A stretch of 64,000 bases of DNA from JACMMS01 sp043758775 (GTDB taxonomy: Bacteria; Pseudomonadota; Gammaproteobacteria; Burkholderiales; Methylophilaceae): positions 13,741-77,740 of the forward strand of contig JAYVMU010000037.1 in NCBI GenBank assembly GCA_043758775.1, in the 5' to 3' direction. Positions 1-8,867 of this stretch are shown piece after piece. Position 1 is the first letter of the stretch. The number at the start of each line of letters is the position of its first letter. Below the pieces are notes generated by a model. That model was not told the origin of the DNA. It made no database searches and saw only the letters and a program-made list of their open reading frames with translations. The position numbers were made by a program, and so were the translations under genes.

Positions 1-1894
1 TGGTCTTATCTAAAATTGGCCACGCAATTTCTATGCGACGCATCATATTGCGATTCATCCAGTCTGCACTGGATAGCCACATTTTTTGCACTCCTGCCAC
101 ATCAAAATAAAACACCCGGGAATGCTCCAAGAACCGCCCTACAATTGATCGCACACGAATACGCGCTGCAACACCAATAGTATCCATAGGCAAAATGCAA
201 GCGCCGCGGATAATTAAATCAAATTCGACACCACGTTGTGCGGCTTGAATAATTGCAAGCACTAGCGCCTCATCCGTGAGCGCATTCATCTTTACAATAA
301 CTTTAGCAACTTGTCCTCGACTTGCAGCCAAGCCTGCTGCCTTAATTTTACGTAGCATTGTGCTTTGTAGATTAAATGGGGCTACTAAAAGCTTTTTCAT
401 TCTAGGTAACGGCACTTGACTAGTCAGGTGACGGAATAAATTCTCCATTTCACGTGTAAGGACATTATCCGCAGTCAGCATACAAATATCGGTGTAAAGT
501 CTCGCAGTTGTAGGATTGTAATTACCCGTGGAAACATGCCCATAGCGCTTGATAACACGACCTTCTCGACGCTTTATTAGCAACATCTTGGCATGCGTCT
601 TCAAGCCAACCACGCCATACACGACTTGTGCACCTACCGATTCTAATGCTTCCGCCCAGCTGATATTGGCCTCTTCATCAAAACGCGCTTTAAGTTCAAC
701 TACTGCCAGCACCTCTTTGCCACGACGCACCGCCTCCTGCAACAGTTGCAGCATGCGCGCATCAGAACCTGTACGATAAATAGTCTGGTGAATTGCCAAC
801 ACGTCTGGGTCATGTACCGCTTCATGCAAAAACTGAATGACCGCTTCAAAACTTTCAAAAGGTTGATGTATTAATACATCAGTTTTTTTGAGTTTAGTAA
901 AAAACGACTCGCCCATTTTTAACTGACGCGGCCATGCTGGCTGAAAAGATGTAAATTTCAAATCAGTATGTTGCACCCAATCACACAACTGTATTAAACG
1001 CCCTAAGTTCACAGGGCCATGCACGCGGTAAAGCGCCTGAATAGGTAAATCAAACTGCCTTAATAAAAAGTCTGCAAGTGCATCTGGGCATGTATGTGAT
1101 ACTTCTAAGCGAATAGGCTCCCCATAAGCCCGATGCACCAGCTCTTGACGCAATGCCGTACGTAGATTGCTCACATCATCTTCATCCAACGCCATATCAG
1201 AATGGCGCGTCACTCTAAATTGTGAGTAGTTAAGTATTTCACGCCCACCAAATAAATCGGTTAAATGGGCACGAATAATACTGGTGAGCGAAACAAAACA
1301 CTGTTGCTTATTACTGATTTTTTTAGGCAGCGTAATCAAACGCGGTAACAGGCGTGGCACTCGCACAATCGCAATGGGATTATTTCGGCCAAAGGCATCT
1401 TTACCCCCCAGCTCCACAATAAAGTGTAGTGATTTATTAGCTACTTGCGGGAAGGGATGTGAAGGATCTAGTGCCACAGGCACTAATAGTGGCTTAACAT
1501 CAGTCTCAAAATAGTTAGCCACCCAACGTTTCTGCGTGGCATCACGCTCATTATTCGACAACAACTGAACGCCGTGTTTAGCTAATACTGGCATCAACTC
1601 ATGATTAAAAATATGATATTGCTTTTCTACCAAAGCGTGCGCTTCAGCTGATACCAATTCAAAACTTTTAACTGTTACCAGACCTTTTTGATCATTATCA
1701 CGCAGAGCCTCAAGCTGAGAGGCCATACGCACCTCAAAAAATTCATCTAAATTTGCGGAGACAATACATAAAAAGCGTAGCCGCTCTAACAAGGGGTAAT
1801 CAGGATTGACAGCCAATGCTAATACACGCCGATTAAAGTCAAGAATACTCGCATCGCGGTCTAGCAAATTAACAGCTGTAGGTAGCTTATGCAT
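1..1894 (-). CDS. ppk: Polyphosphate kinase 1, C-terminus cut by window start
   Basis: Reversibly makes inorganic polyphosphate from ATP; a membrane-associated phosphate store. The minus strand is open from an ATG at 1894 to base 1 (631 codons), so roughly the last 50-60 residues of a usual 690-residue protein lie outside. The N-terminus has the Ppk1 pattern LLDRDASILDFNRRVL followed by SANLDEFFEVRMA, and the fragment ends in the family segment WLSSADWMNRNMMRR. No strong ribosome site precedes the ATG, but no better in-frame start is seen. It stands alone, 198 bases after tpiA, and carries a weak Pho-box-like repeat upstream. The family is certain; only the exact start is open. Confidence 0.95.
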   Translation of the reverse strand, partial: MHKLPTAVNLLDRDASILDFNRRVLALAVNPDYPLLERLRFLCIVSANLDEFFEVRMASQLEALRDNDQKGLVTVKSFELVSAEAHALVEKQYHIFNHELMPVLAKHGVQLLSNNERDATQKRWVANYFETDVKPLLVPVALDPSHPFPQVANKSLHFIVELGGKDAFGRNNPIAIVRVPRLLPRLITLPKKISNKQQCFVSLTSIIRAHLTDLFGGREILNYSQFRVTRHSDMALDEDDVSNLRTALRQELVHRAYGEPIRLEVSHTCPDALADFLLRQFDLPIQALYRVHGPVNLGRLIQLCDWVQHTDLKFTSFQPAWPRQLKMGESFFTKLKKTDVLIHQPFESFEAVIQFLHEAVHDPDVLAIHQTIYRTGSDARMLQLLQEAVRRGKEVLAVVELKARFDEEANISWAEALESVGAQVVYGVVGLKTHAKMLLIKRREGRVIKRYGHVSTGNYNPTTARLYTDICMLTADNVLTREMENLFRHLTSQVPLPRMKKLLVAPFNLQSTMLRKIKAAGLAASRGQVAKVIVKMNALTDEALVLAIIQAAQRGVEFDLIIRGACILPMDTIGVAARIRVRSIVGRFLEHSRVFYFDVAGVQKMWLSSADWMNRNMMRRIEIAWPILDKT

Positions 1895-1984
1895 CGCAGT
1901 TAAATTAGCTATTGTTTTAATAGTTGTATTTTTAATGATAGTATCTTAATCAGTATTAACTACTTGTCATTCTAGCAATTCAAT

Positions 1985-2002
1985 ATGAAGGATTTATGAC
2001 TT
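1985..2002 (-). promoter_or_regulatory. Weak Pho-box-like repeat upstream of ppk
   Basis: On the minus strand AAGTCAT and CCTTCAT lie 11 bases apart with the AT-rich spacer AAAT. Each 7-mer matches the PhoB half-site CTGTCAT at 5 of 7 positions. It lies about 90 bases before the ppk start, farther than at the other sites in this window. Given the known Pho control of ppk in enterobacteria this is plausible, but the match alone is modest. Confidence 0.3.
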
Positions 2003-2092
2003 TCATATTAATATCACAATTCTCATAGCGTCTTTCAGACTATTTGCAGTCAAGCCTTAGATTATACAACCCTAACAGCTTATTACTAGCTG

Positions 2093-2884
2093 TTATACAA
2101 TTGCACACTGTTTGGTGTCACTAGCAATCACGCAGATTCGGCTAAAATCATCAGCTTCCAGCGCGCAACGTCCAACTAAGCTACCATCTACGTCTGGCAT
2201 TGTAAGTATGGTGCATGCATTCTCTGGCGTCACGCTACCACCGTAGATAATGCGTACTTGCTGTGCAAAATCTGCATCACGTTCTGCGATTAAATTTCTG
2301 ATAAATAAATGCATGGCTTGTGCTTGTTGCGGGTCAGCTGTTTCGCCAGTGCCAATTGCCCATACCGGTTCATAGGCAATTACAGCATTCAGTTGTTTTG
2401 CTCGCTCGAATGTTACATCATCTAAACCCTTAGTGATTGCCAATATTTGGCTTTTGATAATACTCTGAGCCAGCCCGGCTTCACGTTCATCTAAGGTTTC
2501 GCCTACGCAATAAATGGGTGTGATGCCCGCAGATAATGCACGAGTGAATCGAGTGGCCGCTTTTTGATTACTCTCGTGGCTTAATGCACGACGTTCCGAA
2601 TGCCCGATAATGGCAAAAGTACAGCCGAACTCAGCAATCATCGTAGCGGAGATTGATGACGTAAAAGCGCCTTCCTCAAACTGACTCACATTCTGCGCGC
2701 CCCACGCAATATTTGTGCCCACTAATAAGGTTTGTGCTTGAAATAGATAAGTATACGGCACACAAATTGCAAAATCTGCCGTATTTAACCCATTTAAATT
2801 TTTGAGCAAGCTGGCAATGAGCACTTTATTCCGTGCCAAATTGCCATGCAATTTCCAATTGCCCACTACTAACTTGCGTCGCAT
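2093..2884 (-). CDS. tpiA: Triosephosphate isomerase
   Basis: Interconverts dihydroxyacetone phosphate and glyceraldehyde 3-phosphate in the cytoplasm. The TIM-barrel motifs are all visible: NWKLHG near the N-terminus (substrate-binding Asn and Lys), IGHSERR with the catalytic His, AYEPVWAIGTG with the catalytic Glu, and YGGSV for phosphate binding. The start is set at the ATG at 2884, because AAGGA lies six to seven bases before it and the protein then begins MRRKLVVGNWK as in the family (263 residues). An upstream in-frame start at 2908 has no such support. It is the last gene of the fbp-fba-tpiA operon, 33 bases after fba. The last ten or so residues extend beyond the usual end. Confidence 0.97.
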   Translation of the reverse strand: MRRKLVVGNWKLHGNLARNKVLIASLLKNLNGLNTADFAICVPYTYLFQAQTLLVGTNIAWGAQNVSQFEEGAFTSSISATMIAEFGCTFAIIGHSERRALSHESNQKAATRFTRALSAGITPIYCVGETLDEREAGLAQSIIKSQILAITKGLDDVTFERAKQLNAVIAYEPVWAIGTGETADPQQAQAMHLFIRNLIAERDADFAQQVRIIYGGSVTPENACTILTMPDVDGSLVGRCALEADDFSRICVIASDTKQCAIV

Positions 2885-2917
2885 TATTATCCTTGTAATA
2901 CCAATCAAAATTTAAAA

Positions 2918-3982
2918 CTAATACACAATAGAGTTTAACTCGCCATTTGCATAACGCGCAGCCATACGATCCATCGCAATCACTTTAATCTGGCTCGCCA
3001 TGCCTGCACTGCCAAACGCCTCAAAACGCTCCTTACACAACTGCTTCGCCGCTACTATGGCTGCTTTAAAAAAGACTCGCGGATCAAACTCTTCAGGATT
3101 TTCTACCATTTTCTTACGTATTGCCGCGGTCATTGCCAGACGTATATCAGTATCAATATTTACTTTACGCACGCCATTTTTAATCCCTTCTACAATTTGT
3201 GAAACAGGTACGCCATAGGTTTCTTTTATTACCCCGCCATACTTTCTGATGGTTTCTAGAATTTCTTGCGAAACACTGGACGAGCCATGCATCACCAAAT
3301 GTGTATTAGGAATACGCTGGTGAATCGCTTTAATTCTATCGATTGCTAACATATCGCTAGTTGGTGGACGACTGAATTTATAAGCACCATGGCTGGTACC
3401 AATCGCAATCGCCAAGGCATCCACCTGCGTGGCTTTTACAAATTCCGCAGCCTCATTGGGGTCCGTGAGCAATTGCGACTCATCTAAAACACCAATTGCG
3501 CCGCCGCCATCTTCCTCACCGGCTTGCCTGGTTTCTAAAGAGCCTAAACAACCTAACTCACCTTCTACCGAAACACCAACGGCATGTGCTAACTCAACCA
3601 CACGTCGCGTGACATCGACATTGTAAGCATAGCAGGCAGGTGTTTTCGCATCACTTTGCAATGAGCCATCCATCATCACACTAGAAAACCCACTACGAAT
3701 TGCCGTTTGGCAAACTGCCGGCGACGCACCATGATCCTGGTGCATACAGATAGGCAAATGCGGGTATTGCTCTACGGCTGCCTCAACCAGTTTACGTAAG
3801 AACGGCTCACCAGCATAACCTCTAGCACCTGCTGAGGCTTGCAAAATCACCGGGCTATCCACTTCATTAGCCGCCTGCAATATGGACAATATTTGTTCCA
3901 TATTATTCACATTAAAAGCCGGCAGGCCGTAGCTGTGTTCGGCCGCATGATCCAACAATTGTCTTAATGAAATCAGTGCCAT
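2918..3982 (-). CDS. fba: Class II fructose-bisphosphate aldolase, Calvin-cycle-type subfamily
   Basis: Zinc-dependent condensation or cleavage between fructose 1,6-bisphosphate and the two triose phosphates. The start MALISLRQLLDHAAEHSYG, the metal-site region CMHQDHGAS near residue 80, the MHGSSSVS loop and the full length of 354 residues are those of the CbbA-like class IIB subgroup rather than the E. coli FbaA type. An AAGGAAAA ribosome site precedes the ATG. It lies 15 bases downstream of fbp, and tpiA follows, so the operon covers three consecutive steps of sugar-phosphate rearrangement. In a methylotroph this would serve ribulose monophosphate regeneration, in an autotroph the Calvin cycle; the window shows no RuBisCO. 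Confidence 0.95.
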   Translation of the reverse strand: MALISLRQLLDHAAEHSYGLPAFNVNNMEQILSILQAANEVDSPVILQASAGARGYAGEPFLRKLVEAAVEQYPHLPICMHQDHGASPAVCQTAIRSGFSSVMMDGSLQSDAKTPACYAYNVDVTRRVVELAHAVGVSVEGELGCLGSLETRQAGEEDGGGAIGVLDESQLLTDPNEAAEFVKATQVDALAIAIGTSHGAYKFSRPPTSDMLAIDRIKAIHQRIPNTHLVMHGSSSVSQEILETIRKYGGVIKETYGVPVSQIVEGIKNGVRKVNIDTDIRLAMTAAIRKKMVENPEEFDPRVFFKAAIVAAKQLCKERFEAFGSAGMASQIKVIAMDRMAARYANGELNSIVY

Positions 3983-3997
3983 AATAGTTTTCCTTTT

Positions 3998-5092
3998 TTA
4001 TTGCATCGCGTTTGGCAAAGAATATTGATCAAACAAATTTACATCAAACTCAGCGTGATATAGCTCAATCAAACTAACCTCTAACCGTGACCCCATAATA
4101 ACGGGAACACGCTGATGAATCTGACTAGGCTGCAACTGTAAAATTCGTTCACGGCCAGTGGAGCTCTTACCGCCAGCCTGTTCCACAATAAATCCCATCG
4201 GATTAGCCTCATAGAGCAAGCGCAAACGACCCGCTTTGCTGGGTAGCTTATTATCTTTTGGGTAAAGATACACGCCACCACGCATCAAAATTCTATGAAT
4301 ATCAGCCACCATGCTCGCTACCCAACGCATATTAAAATCTCGCCCACGTACACCAGTGGTGCCGGCATCACATTCCGCAATATATTGTTGTACTGGGATT
4401 TCCCAAAAACGTTGATTACTTGTATTGATAGCATATTCAGAAGTGATTTCAGGTATCTGGATATCTGGGTGGGTTAATCTAAACTTTTGGCTTTCGGCAT
4501 CTAAAGTAAAGCCTTGTGTACCTCTACCAATGGTGAGTACCAACATGATAGCTGGCCCATATAGTACGTAGCCCGCAGCAAGTTGCGCAATGCCAACCTG
4601 CAAATAATCAGCATAGCTGGGCAAGCTGTTTTTAAGCGCTTTAGGGTTTGATGAAGGAAGAATAGAAAAAATTGAACCTACCGCGCCATTTACCGCAATA
4701 TTAGATGAACCATCAAGTGGGTCAAAAGCTACTAAAAATGGCGCCTTTTCTTTACCACTAAACAAATAAGGTAAATCCAATTCTTCAGAAACTGCACCGG
4801 CAACTAAACCGCTCTTTTCTAGGCTAACAATGAATAAATCATTGCTCAACACATCCAGTTGCATCTGCGTTTCACCTTGCACATTGGTCGTTGTGAGCTT
4901 GGCTGTTGTCTCGTCCAACGCACCTTTTGCAACCAGTACTGCAATGGTTTTTATGCAATCAGCAATGTCTAGCAACAAGGTTGTCAGCACGCTGCCATTA
5001 GGCAAATCCTGCGCTGCATGAGCTAGATATTGCTGCAAGGTAGCAGCATCATGCCTGCCATTATCAGCGCTGTTTTTGATAGCTTGTGTCAT
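3998..5092 (-). CDS. fbp: Class I fructose-1,6-bisphosphatase
   Basis: Magnesium-dependent hydrolysis of fructose 1,6-bisphosphate to fructose 6-phosphate, in gluconeogenesis or formaldehyde/CO2 acceptor regeneration. The 364 residues carry the metal-site motif FDPLDGSSNI near residue 120, the substrate loop RWVASMVADIHR and GGVYLYPKD, and a C-terminal MGSRLEV segment, all typical of class I enzymes. It is the promoter-proximal gene of fbp-fba-tpiA and is divergent from the CbbR-like regulator gene, 162 bases away, which suggests control by that regulator. Confidence 0.96.
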   Translation of the reverse strand: MTQAIKNSADNGRHDAATLQQYLAHAAQDLPNGSVLTTLLLDIADCIKTIAVLVAKGALDETTAKLTTTNVQGETQMQLDVLSNDLFIVSLEKSGLVAGAVSEELDLPYLFSGKEKAPFLVAFDPLDGSSNIAVNGAVGSIFSILPSSNPKALKNSLPSYADYLQVGIAQLAAGYVLYGPAIMLVLTIGRGTQGFTLDAESQKFRLTHPDIQIPEITSEYAINTSNQRFWEIPVQQYIAECDAGTTGVRGRDFNMRWVASMVADIHRILMRGGVYLYPKDNKLPSKAGRLRLLYEANPMGFIVEQAGGKSSTGRERILQLQPSQIHQRVPVIMGSRLEVSLIELYHAEFDVNLFDQYSLPNAMQ

Positions 5093-5206
5093 TTATTTAA
5101 TCTTAACTTTCTGCTTTATCCTAAATTAATTCAAAAGCTTGCCATAACTATATGACGTATACTGTAGAAAGAATGTTCATTAAAGTAAATTAACAAATTC
5201 TTGTGT

Positions 5207-5231
5207 CATGCTTAAGTTTTACTTAAGTATG
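5207..5231. promoter_or_regulatory. LysR-type operator candidate between fbp and the regulator gene
   Basis: CATGCTTAAG and CTTAAGTATG form an inverted repeat (9 of 10 positions paired) around the five-base centre TTTTA. The core TTAAG-N5-CTTAA fits the T-N11-A rule of LysR-family binding sites. It sits 24 bases before the regulator start and in the divergent fbp promoter region, the usual place for a CbbR-type regulator to act on itself and on its target operon. Confidence 0.55.
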
Positions 5232-5254
5232 CCTTGTTTATATGAGTTTTACTA

Positions 5255-6181
5255 ATGCGAAACCTCACTTTACGCCAAATCAAAATTTTTCTTAGTGCAG
5301 CAAAACACTTAAGCTTTTTGCGGGCGGCAGAGGAATTACACATTACAGGTTCTGCCGTTTCATTACAAATCAAGGAAATGGAAGGTGATATAGGGGTAAG
5401 CCTGTTCAGTCGTGAAAATAGAAAAGTATCACTCACTACGGCTGGCGAACATTTTTTAACTTATGCAAATGAAATAGCCAACACACTCACTAAAGCCAGT
5501 GCAGCAATGAATAGCTTACGTGGCACGCATATGGGCATACTCAAAATTGGCTTAGTCAGCACTACACGCTATTTTTTGCCATCATTATTGGTCGAGTTTA
5601 AAAAAAATTTCCCTAATGTGCAAATCAAGATAGATGTAAAAAATCGCGAACAGTTAATTGCATTGGTGCGTGATGGCGAAATTGATATTGCGATTATGGG
5701 CAAGCCACCTAAAGCGCTTAATGCCCGTGCCGAGCCATTTGCTAATCACCCACATCTGTTTATTGCCAGCCCTAAGCATCCGCTTGCAAACAAAACCAAT
5801 TTAGCACCTCAAGTATTAAATCAGGTGGAAATTATCTCTAGAGAACAAGGTTCTGGTACACGCTATATCATGGAAAAATACCTGTCAGAGCATGGGTTAT
5901 CACCACTGGTACGCATGGAAATGTCGGGCAATGAAACCATCAAACAGGCTGTGATGGTGAATTTGGGTGTTTCTTTTGTTTCGCTGCACACCATAGGCCA
6001 GGAAATTGCCAATCAACAAATCATTGTTTTAGATATTCAACATACACCTGTGATAAGGGTATGGCATGTAGTGACGCCGAATAAGCGCGAGGCTTCGCCA
6101 GCGGCAGAGGCTTTCCGTCATTTTATGCTGGAAAAAGCCGAAGGTATATTGAATGATTTATTTGTCGTGTGCCCGTGCTAA
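5255..6181 (+). CDS. LysR-family transcriptional regulator, CbbR-like
   Basis: A DNA-binding regulator of 308 residues with the LysR layout: a winged helix-turn-helix in residues 1-60 (LTLRQIKIFLSAAKHLSF, then AAEELHITGSAVSLQIKEME) and a two-lobed effector-binding domain starting near residue 90 (GILKIGLVSTTRYFLPSLL). These N-terminal patterns and YFLPSLLVEF resemble CbbR regulators of Calvin-cycle operons. It is transcribed away from fbp-fba-tpiA with a palindrome in between, so that operon is the likely target. The effector cannot be told from sequence. The gene ends six bases before the convergent tcdA end. Confidence 0.85.
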   Translation: MRNLTLRQIKIFLSAAKHLSFLRAAEELHITGSAVSLQIKEMEGDIGVSLFSRENRKVSLTTAGEHFLTYANEIANTLTKASAAMNSLRGTHMGILKIGLVSTTRYFLPSLLVEFKKNFPNVQIKIDVKNREQLIALVRDGEIDIAIMGKPPKALNARAEPFANHPHLFIASPKHPLANKTNLAPQVLNQVEIISREQGSGTRYIMEKYLSEHGLSPLVRMEMSGNETIKQAVMVNLGVSFVSLHTIGQEIANQQIIVLDIQHTPVIRVWHVVTPNKREASPAAEAFRHFMLEKAEGILNDLFVVCPC

Positions 6182-6186
6182 ATAAA

Positions 6187-6999
6187 CTACTTCAGCAACA
6201 GATTCAGTATTAATTGAGCTGCGGTAAAACCAAATGGCGCAGTCACACTCACTGAAGAACCATAGCCAGCACAGTTTAAACCGGTAATGCCAACCTCAAC
6301 TTCACAGCTATCTTCGGTTTCATTCTCAGCATTTGAAACTGGCCCAATGATTTTCTCATCCGAATAAACGGCTTGAATGCCAAATTTCAGTTGCTTCCCA
6401 TCCCTAATATTGGCGCTATCACTTCCTTTCGGGAAAGCATGGTCACGCCGTAATTGATTACGCATTTTTTCCAACAACCGATCACCCGTCACACTGGCTA
6501 AATCAGCCACTTTAATTTTAGTCGGGTCTAAACGCCCGCCCGCACCACCCACTGTAATAAGTGGTAGTTGATGCGCCTTGCAATAAGCCGCAATAGCCAC
6601 TTTAGCCTTAGCGTCGTCAATCGCATCCAATATCGCATCGTAGCCATTAGCCAACATAGCCGTTACATTTTCAGTGGTCACAAAATCTTCAATCTCATGC
6701 ACTGAGGCTGCTGGATTAATCGCACGGATACGTTCTGCCATAGCGGTGACTTTGGCTTTGCCAAAACTCTCATCAAGTGCGTGAATCTGTCGATTAACGT
6801 TAGATTCAGCAATGTTATCCAAGTCTATCAAAGTGATAGTGCCGACCGCATTGCGCGCCAATGCCTCGGCCGCCCAGGAACCGACACCACCAATGCCAAT
6901 GACACACACATGTGCCGCCTGAAACTTGGCTAAGCCAGCTACGCCATACAAGCGACGCACGCCGCTAAAACGGCGTGAAAAATCTGGTGTGTCCATCAA
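6187..6999 (-). CDS. tcdA: tRNA threonylcarbamoyladenosine dehydratase
   Basis: E1-like, ATP-dependent enzyme that cyclises t6A at position 37 of ANN-decoding tRNAs to ct6A. The Rossmann nucleotide-binding motif GIGGVGSWAAEALARN is near residue 37, followed by DLDNIAESNVNRQ, the family's adenylation motif. VGGAGGRLDPTKI and the C-terminal PVSNAENETEDSCEVE segment also fit TcdA (CsdL). Length is 270 residues, as usual. Either of the first two Met codons could be the start. It closely follows acpS in the same direction (two bases apart), at the end of the recO-pdxJ-acpS string. Confidence 0.92.
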   Translation of the reverse strand: MMDTPDFSRRFSGVRRLYGVAGLAKFQAAHVCVIGIGGVGSWAAEALARNAVGTITLIDLDNIAESNVNRQIHALDESFGKAKVTAMAERIRAINPAASVHEIEDFVTTENVTAMLANGYDAILDAIDDAKAKVAIAAYCKAHQLPLITVGGAGGRLDPTKIKVADLASVTGDRLLEKMRNQLRRDHAFPKGSDSANIRDGKQLKFGIQAVYSDEKIIGPVSNAENETEDSCEVEVGITGLNCAGYGSSVSVTAPFGFTAAQLILNLLLK

Positions 7000-7001
7000 T
7001 G

Positions 7002-7379
7002 TCAGGTTTCTAGAATAACAAACGCAGCGGCGAGATTTTTCTCATCGCTGATTGAGATATGCTGGTGCACAATACTTTTCTCATCCACCAAGGCTTGCAA
7101 CGCAGATGAAAAAGCCAATAATGGCTTACCTAAGGCATCATGCGTGACGCTGATATTTTGAAACGTGACGACACCACGTAAACCGGTGCCAAAAGCTTTG
7201 CTGAAAGCTTCTTTGGCCGCAAAACGTTTAGCCAGAAAACGTGCTTTGGTATGGCTAGACTCAAAGCCCAGCAGTTCATCCACGGTTAAAATGCGCTGGG
7301 CAAAGGCATGGCCAAACTGGCTGAGTGAAGCCTCGATGCGCGCAACTTCAACAATATCGGTACCGATGCCAAATATCAT
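7002..7379 (-). CDS. acpS: Holo-[acyl-carrier-protein] synthase
   Basis: Transfers 4'-phosphopantetheine from coenzyme A to a serine of acyl carrier protein, activating it for fatty acid synthesis. The 125-residue protein has the AcpS motifs GIGTDIVEVARIE at the N-terminus (magnesium-binding Asp) and FLAKRFAAKEAFSKAFGTG (catalytic Glu region) near residues 48-66. The start overlaps the end of pdxJ by four bases, so the two are translationally coupled, an arrangement widespread in proteobacteria. Confidence 0.96.
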   Translation of the reverse strand: MIFGIGTDIVEVARIEASLSQFGHAFAQRILTVDELLGFESSHTKARFLAKRFAAKEAFSKAFGTGLRGVVTFQNISVTHDALGKPLLAFSSALQALVDEKSIVHQHISISDEKNLAAAFVILET

Positions 7380-8104
7380 TTAACAACAGCTTCTTTCATC
7401 AACGCTTTCATCTCACTTACCGCGTTATCCCAGCCGACAAACAAGGCATGTGCCACAATGGCATGACCGATATTCAGTTCTTCAATCCCGGGAATTGCCG
7501 CGACCAGATGCACATTATGATAATGTAAGCCGTGACCTGCATTAACCACCAAACCAAGACTCAGGCCATGCACCACAGCTAGTTTGATGCGCTCTAGTTC
7601 TGCTGATTTCTCGGATTCAATTTCCGCATCGGCAAATGCACCAGTATGGAGTTCGATCACTGGTGCGCCCGCTTTCTTCGCTGCATCAATCTGTGCAATA
7701 TCAGGGCCAATAAACAGTGAGACTCGAATACCTGCATCACCTAGTTTTTGACAGGCTTCTTTTACTTTATCAAAGTAACGCACAACGTCTAAACCGCCTT
7801 CAGTAGTACGTTCTTCACGTCGCTCTGGCACCAAACAAACATCCTGTGGCTTAACTTGTAAGGCGATGTCTATCATTTCATCGGTCACTGCACATTCAAG
7901 ATTCATCTTGGTCTGTAGCAAAGGACGCAAGGCAAAAATATCCGCATCCTGCATATGACGGCGATCTTCACGCAGATGTAACGTAATACTATCTGCGCCA
8001 GATTGTTCTGCCCTCAGTGCGGCTTGTACGACACTGGGGTAGCGTGTGCCACGTGCCTGACGAATAGTTGCAACGTGGTCGATATTGACACCTAGTTTAA
8101 TCAT
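7376..8104 (-). CDS. pdxJ: Pyridoxine 5'-phosphate synthase
   Basis: Condenses 1-deoxyxylulose 5-phosphate with 3-amino-2-oxopropyl phosphate to give pyridoxine 5'-phosphate, the last ring-forming step of vitamin B6 synthesis. The 242-residue TIM barrel starts LGVNIDHVATIRQARGT, the family signature, and contains HLREDRRHMQD, LVPERREERTTEGG and NAGHGLHYHNV with the catalytic and phosphate-binding residues. It lies nine bases after recO and overlaps acpS by four. Confidence 0.97.
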   Translation of the reverse strand: MIKLGVNIDHVATIRQARGTRYPSVVQAALRAEQSGADSITLHLREDRRHMQDADIFALRPLLQTKMNLECAVTDEMIDIALQVKPQDVCLVPERREERTTEGGLDVVRYFDKVKEACQKLGDAGIRVSLFIGPDIAQIDAAKKAGAPVIELHTGAFADAEIESEKSAELERIKLAVVHGLSLGLVVNAGHGLHYHNVHLVAAIPGIEELNIGHAIVAHALFVGWDNAVSEMKALMKEAVVK

Positions 8105-8113
8105 TATGTATTT

Positions 8114-8848
8114 TTAAAGTCCTTGTAGATCGATTAACAACTGCCGCGTATGTAGTGGTTTATCACCTAGATAATGGGCTAGTAAATAACGCATTAACTG
8201 CTTGCTCTGCAACTTGGTCTGGGCATTACTATAATCGCCTTGTGCCATATCCAGCATGGTTTTACCTAATAATTGTACGCCATTTTGAGCTGTATTTAAT
8301 GTAGTGCTTGATAGATTAGCACCATAATAGGCCTCATAGCGATAAGTGCGCTCCGGGTCGATTGCCATTTCGTTCTCATCGTGCGTAAGCGGCACGGCAT
8401 AACCCATTTCTTGCAGCATAGTCAGTTCAAACTTGCGTAAAGTATTAGCTAAATCTTTCGCCGTCATTAGCGTTTGTAAGGTTTGTGTATAGTAGTCAAA
8501 CAAACCTCCATGTGCATCCTCGCGTGGTAACAAACGTAGCAGCAGCTCATTGAGATAAAAACCACACATTAAAGCCTCACCACGCAGTAATAACAAGCCC
8601 GCTGACCAATCCAGACTATGTAATGTACGTAATTCATTTTTGCCCGACCACGCAGCCGATAATGTCTGAAATGATTGCAACATACCGCGCATGGCAGACC
8701 GTGGTCGGCGTGCACCTTTAGCCACTGCGGCGATGCGGCCAAAGTCTTTACTAAACAACTCAACCACCAAGCTGGTTTCTTTAAACGGATAGGTGTGCAA
8801 AACATAGACGGACTGACCGTCTTGACGAAGAGAGGGGCTGACTGACAT
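8114..8848 (-). CDS. recO: DNA repair protein RecO
   Basis: Recombination mediator of the RecFOR pathway; helps load RecA on SSB-coated single-stranded DNA. The 244-residue protein has the N-terminal OB-fold segment VYVLHTYPFKETSLVVELFS, then VAKGARRPRSAMRGMLQSF, and a helical C-terminal part with HGGLFDYYTQTL. In most betaproteobacteria era directly precedes recO. Here an extra gene (the DUF2341 protein) is inserted between them, leaving a 19-base gap before recO. Confidence 0.93.
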   Translation of the reverse strand: MSVSPSLRQDGQSVYVLHTYPFKETSLVVELFSKDFGRIAAVAKGARRPRSAMRGMLQSFQTLSAAWSGKNELRTLHSLDWSAGLLLLRGEALMCGFYLNELLLRLLPREDAHGGLFDYYTQTLQTLMTAKDLANTLRKFELTMLQEMGYAVPLTHDENEMAIDPERTYRYEAYYGANLSSTTLNTAQNGVQLLGKTMLDMAQGDYSNAQTKLQSKQLMRYLLAHYLGDKPLHTRQLLIDLQGL

Positions 8849-8867
8849 TTCTAATAATTAGAAACCA

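Noticed and set aside
2073..2095. Hairpin TAACAGCT/AGCTGTTA at the tpiA stop as a terminator
   Set aside because: It overlaps the stop codon and no T-run follows on the minus strand.
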